Shown in pieces: positions 1 to 4,462 of a stretch of 5,497 bases of DNA. The stretch spans positions 1 through 5,497 of the forward strand of contig CAYTNN010000263.1 in assembly GCA_964439135.1 (NCBI GenBank), given 5' to 3'. Origin of the DNA: JAFGPJ01 sp964439135 (GTDB taxonomy: Bacteria > Planctomycetota > Phycisphaerae > Sedimentisphaerales > Anaerobacaceae). The notes under the pieces were generated by a model that was not told where the DNA came from, searched no databases, and saw nothing but the letters and a program-made list of their open reading frames with translations. How positions within the stretch are numbered: the stretch's first letter is position 1; every line of letters starts with the position of its first letter. Both the position numbers and the translations under genes were made by a program.

Positions 1-324
1 GGCAGGAGCGGACACAAAGGAGCATCGAAAGGATGTCTGGCCGGCCTCGGAATTTTATTTGTGGGGCATCAGGGCAATGTATTTCCATGCGGCTATCTGC
101 CCGTCAATTGCGGCAACGTGCTTGAAGAGAAGCTTTCAGATATATGGTACGGCAGCAAAGATCTTGCACGGATGCGTGACAGCAATGAGCTGGAAGGTAA
201 ATGTGGCGTCTGTGGGTACAAACAGGTATGCGGTGGGTGTCGGGGCAGAGCATACGCCGCCACGGGTAACTATATGGCCGAAGAACCTTTTTGCGCTTAT
301 GTGCCGCCCGAAGCAACTCGTTGA
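1..324 (+). CDS. ahbD: Radical SAM heme synthase AhbD, C-terminal part (5' end cut by window edge)
   Basis: The frame is open from base 1 to the TGA at 322-324, giving 107 residues; the N-terminus, with the radical SAM CxxxCxxC core, lies off the left edge. What is visible is a SPASM-type auxiliary iron-sulfur domain. It has GCLAG with a Cys at window residue 12, FPCGYLP with a Cys at 30, then the CxxCxxxxxCxxC run (Cys 68, 71, 77, 80) and a final EEPFC Cys at 98. The wording around these (CGYLP, CGGCRGRAYAATG, AEEPFC) is typical of the AhbD/NirJ family. AhbD is known to oxidatively decarboxylate two propionates of Fe-coproporphyrin III to vinyls, giving heme b in the cytoplasm. The next gene, ahbC, starts 31 bp downstream on the same strand, which supports one operon. 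NirJ (heme d1 synthesis) or another SPASM protein is the main alternative, since the N-terminal half cannot be seen; the Ahb neighbours favour AhbD. Confidence 0.85.
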   Translation, partial: GRSGHKGASKGCLAGLGILFVGHQGNVFPCGYLPVNCGNVLEEKLSDIWYGSKDLARMRDSNELEGKCGVCGYKQVCGGCRGRAYAATGNYMAEEPFCAYVPPEATR

Positions 325-355
325 TCTCTATTAGAATTTTTTTACAGGTTTTTCT

Positions 356-1606
356 ATGATAAATATCAGCAAATTATATTGTGACCAGATTACCCCGGGT
401 GATTGGCTTCGCTATGGGGCCAGGGGCTCGGGCGAGCGTGAAGGTGAAATCGTCCCTAAGAAAGCATCCGAGAGACGCCCTATCGTCGTATGGAACATTA
501 CCAGGTCGTGTAATCTCAAGTGCGTTCATTGCTATAATGACAGCGGAGTCTTAAAAGCCGACGATGAGCTATCGACTGAGGAGGCCAAAACCGTATTAGA
601 TGATCTCGTACAGTTCGGAGTTCCATCTGTGTTATTTTCCGGCGGTGAGCCTCTGACACGTCCCGATCTGTTTGAATTGATCGGATACGCAGTCGAGCGC
701 GGCGTACGGACGGTCATTTCAACAAATGGAACTCTCATAACAACCGATATGGCGAAAAAAATAAAGCAGCATGGAGTTTCATACGTAGGCATCAGTCTTG
801 ACGGCATAGGCGAAATCAACGACAAGTTCAGGGGCGTAGACGGTGCTTTTGACAGGGCTGTGCAGGGCATAAAGAACTGCCAGGATGCCGGCGTGCGAAT
901 CGGTCTTAGATTGACTCTTACGAAGAAAAATGTTCAGGACCTGGAAAGTCTGTTTGGTTTTTTCGAAGCAAAGAATATTGAGAGGGCCTGCTTTTATCAT
1001 TTTGTCCCAAGCGGCAGAGGAGGGAGCATGGCAAGCGAGGATCTCACTCACGCTCAAAGCAGAGAGGCCGTAGATACAATAGCAAAAAAGACGAGACAAT
1101 ATAAACAAGCAGGCAAGACCACCGATATATTGACGGTCGATAACCATGTAGATGGCGTATATCTTTATCTGAAATTAAAGCAGGAGGATCCCGCACGTGC
1201 AGACGAGGTCTGGAAGTTATTGACCTGGAACGGTGGCGGTATGTACAGCAGTGGAGTTGGAATAGGCTGTATCGATTTTCACGGCAAAGTTCATCCGGAC
1301 CAGTTCTGGTGGCATTATGACCTGGGTGATGTGCGTCAGAGGCCATTTAGCGAGATTTGGACAGATACGAGCGATCCCCTGCTGAAAGGTTTGAAAGAAC
1401 GCCGCCGGCATATTAAGGGAAGATGCAGGCTTTGTAAGTATTTTGACTGTTGCGGCGGAAGTTTGCGGGTTCGGGCAGATTTACATTTTGGCGATGCATG
1501 GGCTCCAGACCCAGGGTGTTATTTAACTGATATTGAAATCGGCCTGGATGAGGAAAAAATAGCGGAATTGGAACGCAGCGGCGAGATTTTCCAAATGCCT
1601 GATTAG
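356..1606 (+). CDS. ahbC: Radical SAM 12,18-didecarboxysiroheme deacetylase AhbC
   Basis: This complete 416-residue protein belongs to the radical SAM/SPASM superfamily. The N-terminus (ISKLYCD, then LRYGARGSG) matches the AhbC/NirJ1 opening. The SAM-binding cluster motif CxxxCxxC is at Cys52, Cys56 and Cys59 (SCNLKCVHCY), with SGGEP at 95-99, ISTNGTLI at 121-128 and GISLDG at 145-150. The C-terminal auxiliary cluster region has Cys305, CxxCxxxxxC at 357/360/366 followed by GG, and CYLTD with Cys388; VHPDQFWWHY (312-321) and WAPDPGCYLTD are family signatures. AhbC removes the acetate side chains at C2 and C7 of 12,18-didecarboxysiroheme, giving Fe-coproporphyrin III, the substrate of AhbD encoded just upstream. 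The ATG at 356 is preferred because the protein opens as the family does; the Shine-Dalgarno is weak (AGG at 346-348, 7-nt spacing), so translation may depend partly on ahbD. Cys365 next to Cys366 is an extra cysteine. Confusion with AhbD or NirJ paralogues is possible but less likely. Confidence 0.92.
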   Translation: MINISKLYCDQITPGDWLRYGARGSGEREGEIVPKKASERRPIVVWNITRSCNLKCVHCYNDSGVLKADDELSTEEAKTVLDDLVQFGVPSVLFSGGEPLTRPDLFELIGYAVERGVRTVISTNGTLITTDMAKKIKQHGVSYVGISLDGIGEINDKFRGVDGAFDRAVQGIKNCQDAGVRIGLRLTLTKKNVQDLESLFGFFEAKNIERACFYHFVPSGRGGSMASEDLTHAQSREAVDTIAKKTRQYKQAGKTTDILTVDNHVDGVYLYLKLKQEDPARADEVWKLLTWNGGGMYSSGVGIGCIDFHGKVHPDQFWWHYDLGDVRQRPFSEIWTDTSDPLLKGLKERRRHIKGRCRLCKYFDCCGGSLRVRADLHFGDAWAPDPGCYLTDIEIGLDEEKIAELERSGEIFQMPD

Positions 1607-1624
1607 TTTTAACGTACCTGCTCT

Positions 1625-1632
1625 GAGGAGGG
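1625..1632 (+). promoter_or_regulatory. Strong Shine-Dalgarno-like sequence without a standard start codon at normal spacing
   Basis: GAGGAGGG lies 18 bp after the ahbC stop. It is a better ribosome-binding site than those of ahbC or ahbA, yet no ATG or GTG follows within 15 bases. The nearest rare or alternative starts are ATT at 1633 (directly adjacent) and TTG at 1634, which is 5 nt from the GAGG portion. It suggests a small gene was or is translated here. Confidence 0.4.
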
Positions 1633-1794
1633 ATTGCCACAAAACAAGTCAAAGAGATACTTGAGGAAACAACAGTCGCTTCTGCCGCGTGGAGCCATCT
1701 CGAGCATTGCTTCCTGAGCCTGCCGGAATCACTGGCCGGCTCAAATGATAACCGCAACTCTTCTGCTGCGGTTAATGAACCGGCTGCGGCATAA
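1633..1794 (+). CDS. Possible small protein (53 codons) with non-standard or lost start; unrecognised
   Basis: A frame follows directly on the Shine-Dalgarno-like GAGGAGGG and runs for 53 codons to a TAA at 1792-1794. An in-frame TGA sits just upstream at 1624-1626, and the frame has no ATG, GTG or TTG near its beginning. Only ATT at 1633 would serve, a start known in a few bacterial genes such as infC. The predicted peptide (opening ATKQVKEILEE, with an acidic amphipathic first part, then SHLEHCFLSLPESL, and an Ala/Asn/Ser-rich tail) reads like coding sequence rather than random frame, but I do not recognise a family. It begins 26 bp after ahbC on the same strand and its end overlaps the 3' end of the opposing cobA-hemD gene by 23 bp. 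A competing reading is the TTG at 1634 in another frame, giving a 27-residue basic peptide ending at 1717. It may be a decayed or frameshifted gene. Confidence 0.25.
   Translation: MATKQVKEILEETTVASAAWSHLEHCFLSLPESLAGSNDNRNSSAAVNEPAAA
1716..1742. terminator. Hairpin between convergent ahbC and cobA-hemD
   Basis: GAGCC-T-GCC pairs with GGC-C-GGCTC, an 8-bp GC-rich stem with one internal mismatch around a 9-nt loop. It lies between two genes that converge, where terminators are expected. No T-run follows on either strand, so intrinsic termination is not shown. It also falls inside the possible small reading frame. Confidence 0.35.
1749..1774. terminator. Perfect 8-bp inverted repeat covering the cobA-hemD stop codon
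   Basis: TAACCGCA (1749-1756) and TGCGGTTA (1767-1774) are perfect inverted copies around a 10-nt loop. The minus-strand stop codon TAA of cobA-hemD is the outermost part of the stem. The place fits a transcript end for the minus-strand gene, but no U-tract follows in either direction, so the terminator role is inferred from position only. Confidence 0.4.
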
Positions 1795-3163
1795 TCTTAG
1801 CACTAATGCCATGTCTTTTTGCTTCCGTCTGTGTTGGCAGACCCAGGCAATAGGCTTCGACGCGCGGCGGCAGTTTACCGAATTTCTTCACGAATGCTCG
1901 CACGGAAGAACCGCTTGTGAAGAGTATTATGTCGATATGTCCGAAGTCGACATCCGCAGGCTCAATTTCAACCGTCATATATGCAGGAACTTCCGCTACC
2001 TCTGCACCCATTGCTGCGAGCCGGTCGGGCAATTCACGAGAGGCAACTTTCGCCCGAGGCAGCAGCACTCGTTTGCTTTTCATATCCAGGCTTGCAAATT
2101 GTTCGAGGAGGCCGACACTCGACTCATTATCCGGGACCAAGTCAGCTAAAATTCCTAAACCGATAAGCTCTCCGGCAGTCGTCTTACCAATAGCGGCAAT
2201 CCTCGCGGAGGCCAGCGACCTGGCATCAGAGCCCAGCAATCGCAGGCGTTCAAAGAAGAATCTCACACTGTGAGCGCTTGTAAATATCAGCCAATCAAAT
2301 GTTTCCAGCCGTTTAAGTCTTTCATCGAAGCGTGAGTAATCTTCCAGTCCCACACATTTTACTATCGGCCGATGTACTATGGTGCCGAGGTGCGTATATT
2401 TTTCCGGGTGTGTGCCGAGGACAAGCACTTTCGGCTTTTTGTCGAACCAATTCAACTTTTCCTGAAGCTCCACAACCTTGCCGACAATGAAAATAGCGGG
2501 AGTACGTAAATTAGCTTCTTGAACCTTCTGGAGAAAGTCTTTCAGGATTCCCGTGATAACTCTTTGATTATAGCAGGTGCCGTTTTCAACAGCGGCGATT
2601 CTCGTTTGCTCAGGCCAGCCTGCTTTGAGCAATGCATCTATGATCTTTGGAATGTTAGCTACACCCATAAGAAAAACAATCGTGCCCGCATTGGGTATCT
2701 CGATTTCTTTCCCTTCTTTACGATGCCCGGTTACTATAGCAAGGTTTGGGGTGAAGTCCCGATGTGTCGGCGGGATTCCGGCATAAGATGGAGCGGCCAG
2801 CGCGCTGGTGATACCCGGTACAACTTCAAAATCTACTCCCGCCTCGGCACAAGCTTCGACTTCCTCGCCGCCCCGGCCGAAGACATAAGGATCGCCCCCC
2901 TTGAGCCGAACAACAATCTTATTATCGCCGGCCTTTTCTATCAAAAGCGCATTTATCTTCTCCTGAGACATCGTGTGCCGGCTGGCGAATTTGCCAACAG
3001 ATATGATTTCGGCATCCACCCTGGCAAGTTGGAGCAATTCGAGCGGAATAAGATGATCGTGAAGAATTACATCAGCCTGGCGGATAAGCTTATAACCCTT
3101 CAATGTTATCGACTCGAAATCACCAGGTCCTGAACCGACGAGATAGACTTTTCCCTTTGACAT
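1772..3163 (-). CDS. cobA-hemD: Fused uroporphyrinogen-III C-methyltransferase / uroporphyrinogen-III synthase (CobA-HemD)
   Basis: This 463-residue protein has two enzyme domains. Residues about 1-240 are a SUMT/CobA methyltransferase: GSGPGD at 10-15, ADVILHDHL at 30-38, VRLKGGDPYVFGRGGEE at 85-101, VPGITS at 115-120, PPTHRDF at 131-137 and TGH at 145-147. It uses SAM to methylate uroporphyrinogen III at C2 and C7, giving precorrin-2. Residues about 245-463 are HemD, which closes hydroxymethylbilane with ring-D inversion: IFTSAHSVRFFFERL at 293-307, AAIGKTTAGEL at 323-333, VLLPRA at 366-371, ILFTSGSSVRAF at 413-424 and AYCLGLPTQTEAKRHGI at 437-453. Both halves are cytoplasmic. The fusion feeds siroheme and, through it, the Ahb heme route encoded by its neighbours. 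ATG at 3163 is supported by AGGA at 3169-3172 with 5-nt spacing, and by the normal SUMT opening. The C-terminus stops soon after GISAKI, roughly 10 residues shorter than HemD proteins usually run; this is probably harmless. Confidence 0.95.
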   Translation of the reverse strand: MSKGKVYLVGSGPGDFESITLKGYKLIRQADVILHDHLIPLELLQLARVDAEIISVGKFASRHTMSQEKINALLIEKAGDNKIVVRLKGGDPYVFGRGGEEVEACAEAGVDFEVVPGITSALAAPSYAGIPPTHRDFTPNLAIVTGHRKEGKEIEIPNAGTIVFLMGVANIPKIIDALLKAGWPEQTRIAAVENGTCYNQRVITGILKDFLQKVQEANLRTPAIFIVGKVVELQEKLNWFDKKPKVLVLGTHPEKYTHLGTIVHRPIVKCVGLEDYSRFDERLKRLETFDWLIFTSAHSVRFFFERLRLLGSDARSLASARIAAIGKTTAGELIGLGILADLVPDNESSVGLLEQFASLDMKSKRVLLPRAKVASRELPDRLAAMGAEVAEVPAYMTVEIEPADVDFGHIDIILFTSGSSVRAFVKKFGKLPPRVEAYCLGLPTQTEAKRHGISAKIMPQPVH

Positions 3164-3183
3164 TCTTATCCTGAATTGGAAGC

Positions 3184-3194
3184 ATTATATTATA
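3184..3194 (-). promoter_or_regulatory. Possible -10 elements for cobA-hemD
   Basis: On the minus strand two overlapping TATAAT hexamers (3194-3189 and 3189-3184) lie 21-31 bp upstream of the cobA-hemD start codon. No good -35 hexamer stands at 16-18 bp from either. The assignment rests on the -10 matches and their position. The leader would be very short, with the AGGA ribosome site at 3169-3172. Confidence 0.35.
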
Positions 3195-3217
3195 GAAGAA
3201 AGTTGAGTTTTTTTACC

Positions 3218-3243
3218 ATTCTCATAAATGAGAATAATTGTCC
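3218..3243. promoter_or_regulatory. Palindromic operator candidate resembling a Fur box
   Basis: A perfect palindrome, ATTCTCAT-AA-ATGAGAAT, occupies 3218-3235. Its right arm runs into TGAGAAT-A-ATTGTCC (3229-3243), which agrees with the Fur 7-1-7 pattern TGATAAT-n-ATTATCA at 11 of 14 positions. It lies in the region shared by divergent cobA-hemD and ahbA, about where a -35 box for cobA-hemD would be. Iron control of heme synthesis by a Fur-family regulator would make sense, but the binding protein is inferred; another dimeric regulator is possible. Confidence 0.45.
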
Positions 3244-3292
3244 TGTAAATTATTTCTGAATAGAGGATAAGCAACCTCCATTGATCTTTACC

Positions 3293-3321
3293 TTGACTTT
3301 TCGGCGGCTTTTCTTTATGCT
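3293..3321 (+). promoter_or_regulatory. Candidate sigma-70-type promoter for ahbA
   Basis: TTGACT (3293-3298) and TATGCT (3316-3321) are separated by 17 bp and point to ahbA, whose start is about 100 bp downstream. TTGACT matches 5 of 6 consensus -35 bases and TATGCT 4 of 6 -10 bases. A perfect TATAAT also occurs at 3329-3334 but has only a poor -35 at proper distance. A start near 3328 would leave a 5' leader of roughly 90 nt. Confidence 0.4.
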
Positions 3322-3421
3322 CTTTCTGTATAATCATATGATAGACAAAGGTCAAACGTAAACATGGAATTGGCCAAAAGAGTGAGAGTGAAAGTATCTT
3401 TCATACGGCAAAAAAGGCGTT

Positions 3422-3877
3422 ATGGACAAAATCGACAGCCAAATCCTACAAGAGCTCCAATATAACTTTCCTCTGAGCGAGAGACCTTATGAGGTTATAG
3501 CAGAGAAATTGAAGATTTCTAAAGAGGAGATTTGGAACAGAGTCCAAATGATGCTCGATAACGGAATTATTCGCCGTATGGGGGCCAGTTTTGATTCAAA
3601 TAAACTTGGCTTTCGCAGTACATTGGCTGCTGTTAGTGTTGCCCCCGAAATGGTGGACCGTGCTGCTGAAATAATAGGCCGGTTTTATGAAGTAACCCAC
3701 AGTTATCTCCGTAACGATGTTTTCAACATCTGGTTTACATTAATCGCTATCGATGACAACAGAATAGAAAACATTCTTGAGCAAATTCGTAAGTCTTTAT
3801 CTCTTGAACAGTCGAAGATCCTTAATTTGCCTATGAAACGGCTTTTTAAGCTCGATGCCCGTTTTCGCGTTTCCTGA
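3422..3877 (+). CDS. ahbA: Siroheme decarboxylase subunit AhbA (Lrp/AsnC-type fold)
   Basis: This 151-residue protein has the Lrp/AsnC architecture: a helix-turn-helix-like N-terminus (about 1-55) and an alpha/beta ligand-binding half. The sequence is that of an Ahb enzyme rather than a regulator. It has FPLSERPY at 16-23, GIIRRMGASFDSNKLGF at 48-64, VTHSYLR with His93 at 91-97, FNIWFTLIA at 101-109 and ILNLPMKRLFKL at 133-144. The THxYLR, NIWFT and LNLPxxRLFK blocks fit AhbA better than AhbB, which usually carries a WPYN-type motif instead. AhbA/AhbB heterodimers decarboxylate the C12 and C18 acetates of siroheme to methyls, giving the substrate of AhbC. The start at 3422 is chosen because the protein begins as family members do; AAAGG lies 4 nt upstream, a close and modest ribosome site. 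No ahbB follows: about 585 bp of non-coding sequence comes next, so the partner must lie elsewhere or be dispensable. AsnC-type regulation as the main role is unlikely. Confidence 0.88.
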   Translation: MDKIDSQILQELQYNFPLSERPYEVIAEKLKISKEEIWNRVQMMLDNGIIRRMGASFDSNKLGFRSTLAAVSVAPEMVDRAAEIIGRFYEVTHSYLRNDVFNIWFTLIAIDDNRIENILEQIRKSLSLEQSKILNLPMKRLFKLDARFRVS

Positions 3878-3898
3878 TAATCGTGATTACCGGGAAAC
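3869..3898 (+). terminator. Hairpin spanning the ahbA stop codon
   Basis: GTTTCC (3869-3874) pairs with GGAAAC (3893-3898), and inside it TAATC (3878-3882) pairs with GATTA (3885-3889), separated by a 3x3 internal loop that includes the TGA stop. A second bulged hairpin follows at 3921-3964. Neither has a T-run behind it, so termination is only suggested by position. Confidence 0.3.
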
Positions 3899-3920
3899 AA
3901 TTACACAGAATATGATATCC

Positions 3921-3964
3921 ACAACATTTGAATGGCATTTCTTTGGACTGCTTCAAAGTGTTGT
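3921..3964 (+). repeat. Imperfect inverted repeat downstream of ahbA
   Basis: ACAACATTTGAA (3921-3932) pairs with TTCAAAGTGTTGT (3952-3964), a 12-bp stem with a single bulged G and a 19-nt loop. It may help define the 3' end of the ahbA transcript; there is no U-tract. Confidence 0.35.
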
Positions 3965-4017
3965 TTAGAGGCAGCCTCGCTACCCTTAGAAGTTCTCACA
4001 AATGGGTTTAATGTCTT

Positions 4018-4077
4018 TTTAGGGTTCATTCGATTAATGCGTAAGTTGAGCTATGCATTAATCGAATGAACCTTAAA
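4018..4077. repeat. Long inverted repeat: 18-bp perfect arms extended to a 23-bp stem
   Basis: The 18 bases at 4023-4040 are matched exactly in reverse complement at 4055-4072. One G-T wobble and four further pairs extend the stem outwards to 4018 and 4077, and three more pairs (one wobble) extend it inwards, leaving an 8-nt loop (AGTTGAGC). Transcribed from either strand it would fold into a very stable rod. The plus-strand 3' flank TTAAATCTTT is not a proper U-tract, so it is not a textbook terminator. It could be a terminator or RNA-stability element, a small structured RNA, a repeated palindromic element (REP- or MITE-like), or a large operator. Confidence 0.8.
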
Positions 4078-4134
4078 TCTTTACACAATTCTACGGATTT
4101 TGAGTGTCACCCTATTCGAGAAAATGTCTATGTT

Positions 4135-4146
4135 ATAAGTACTTAT
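4135..4146. repeat. 12-bp perfect palindrome
   Basis: ATAAGTACTTAT reads the same on both strands with no spacer. It lies in the gene-free stretch about 330 bp upstream of the secreted protein gene. It could be a binding site for a dimeric regulator, but palindromes of this size also arise by chance in A/T-rich DNA. Confidence 0.3.
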
Positions 4147-4299
4147 GGAAGCCAGCTACAAAACTGATAACGCTGATTGTTGTAACTAATTGATTTTATT
4201 CGACTTATAACCGGACAGTAGTGACAATCGGTATTATTTCAAATCTACAGTCTCCAGCTAAAACTCACCTAAAAAATGGCCAACATGAACAAATTTCCC

Positions 4300-4328
4300 T
4301 TGTTTTTCCTTCTTTTCTATGCTAAGAT
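4300..4328 (+). promoter_or_regulatory. Weak candidate promoter for the secreted protein gene
   Basis: TTGTTT (4300-4305) and TAAGAT (4323-4328) are 17 bp apart and upstream of the gene starting at 4463. The hexamers match consensus at 3 and 4 of 6 bases. If used, the leader would be about 130 nt and would contain GGAGG at 4349-4353 followed by ATG-TGA at 4364-4369. Confidence 0.25.
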
Positions 4329-4462
4329 AATTTATTCGAGCTTAGTTTGGAGGAATATCGGACATGTGAAGCTGGGTGCTTTACTCAATAATTTAGAATA
4401 CCCGCGAAGGCTTAACGTTTAAAGTTTCCGAATGTCAAATTAAAAAAGAAAGGAGAAATAAG

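Larger units (their letters stand above)
3878..4462. other. Non-coding stretch between ahbA and the secreted protein gene
   Basis: About 585 bp without a convincing open frame on either strand. It is richer in A/T than the flanking genes. It holds hairpins at 3869-3898 and 3921-3964, the long inverted repeat at 4018-4077, a 12-bp perfect palindrome (ATAAGTACTTAT, 4135-4146), an inverted copy of TTATAAGT (4133-4140) at 4203-4210, and promoter-like hexamers near 4300-4328. I see no tRNA, CRISPR or transposase remnant. The change from heme genes to a surface protein across this stretch marks a transcription-unit boundary. Confidence 0.7.

Noticed and set aside
61..324. A gene beginning at GTG 61 as a short complete protein
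   Set aside because: The frame is open to base 1 and the SPASM motif GCLAG lies before this GTG, so it is the tail of a longer gene cut by the window.
1413..1757. 114-residue minus-strand frame across the ahbC 3' end
   Set aside because: It is antisense to the Cys-rich end of AhbC, and although close behind cobA-hemD it has no recognisable domain or good ribosome site.
1745..2149. 134-residue open frame on the plus strand
   Set aside because: It is antisense to the HemD half, which has clear motifs; its composition (rich in Arg, Cys, His, Phe) is typical of a shadow frame.
2519..3133. 204-residue open frame on the plus strand
   Set aside because: It lies wholly antisense to the CobA-HemD coding sequence, has no family motifs, and has no ribosome site; the minus-strand protein has every SUMT signature in this interval.
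3293..3334. TTGACT paired with the perfect TATAAT as one promoter
   Set aside because: The spacing is 30 bp, too long for sigma-70; TTGACT with TATGCT at 17 bp is the better pair.
3364..3465. 33-codon ATG frame overlapping the ahbA start, as a leader peptide
   Set aside because: It has no clear ribosome site, is Arg/Lys-rich like random frame, and overlaps ahbA out of frame for 44 bases.
3422..3877. Lrp/AsnC transcription regulator or AhbB instead of AhbA
   Set aside because: The THSYLR, NIWFT and LNLPMKRLFK blocks are those of AhbA; the AhbB WPYN-type motif is absent and the gene sits among ahb genes.
4018..4077. Integron attC site or canonical intrinsic terminator
   Set aside because: No R'/R'' core (GTTRRRY) or unpaired bases typical of attC are visible, and no U-run follows the stem on either strand.
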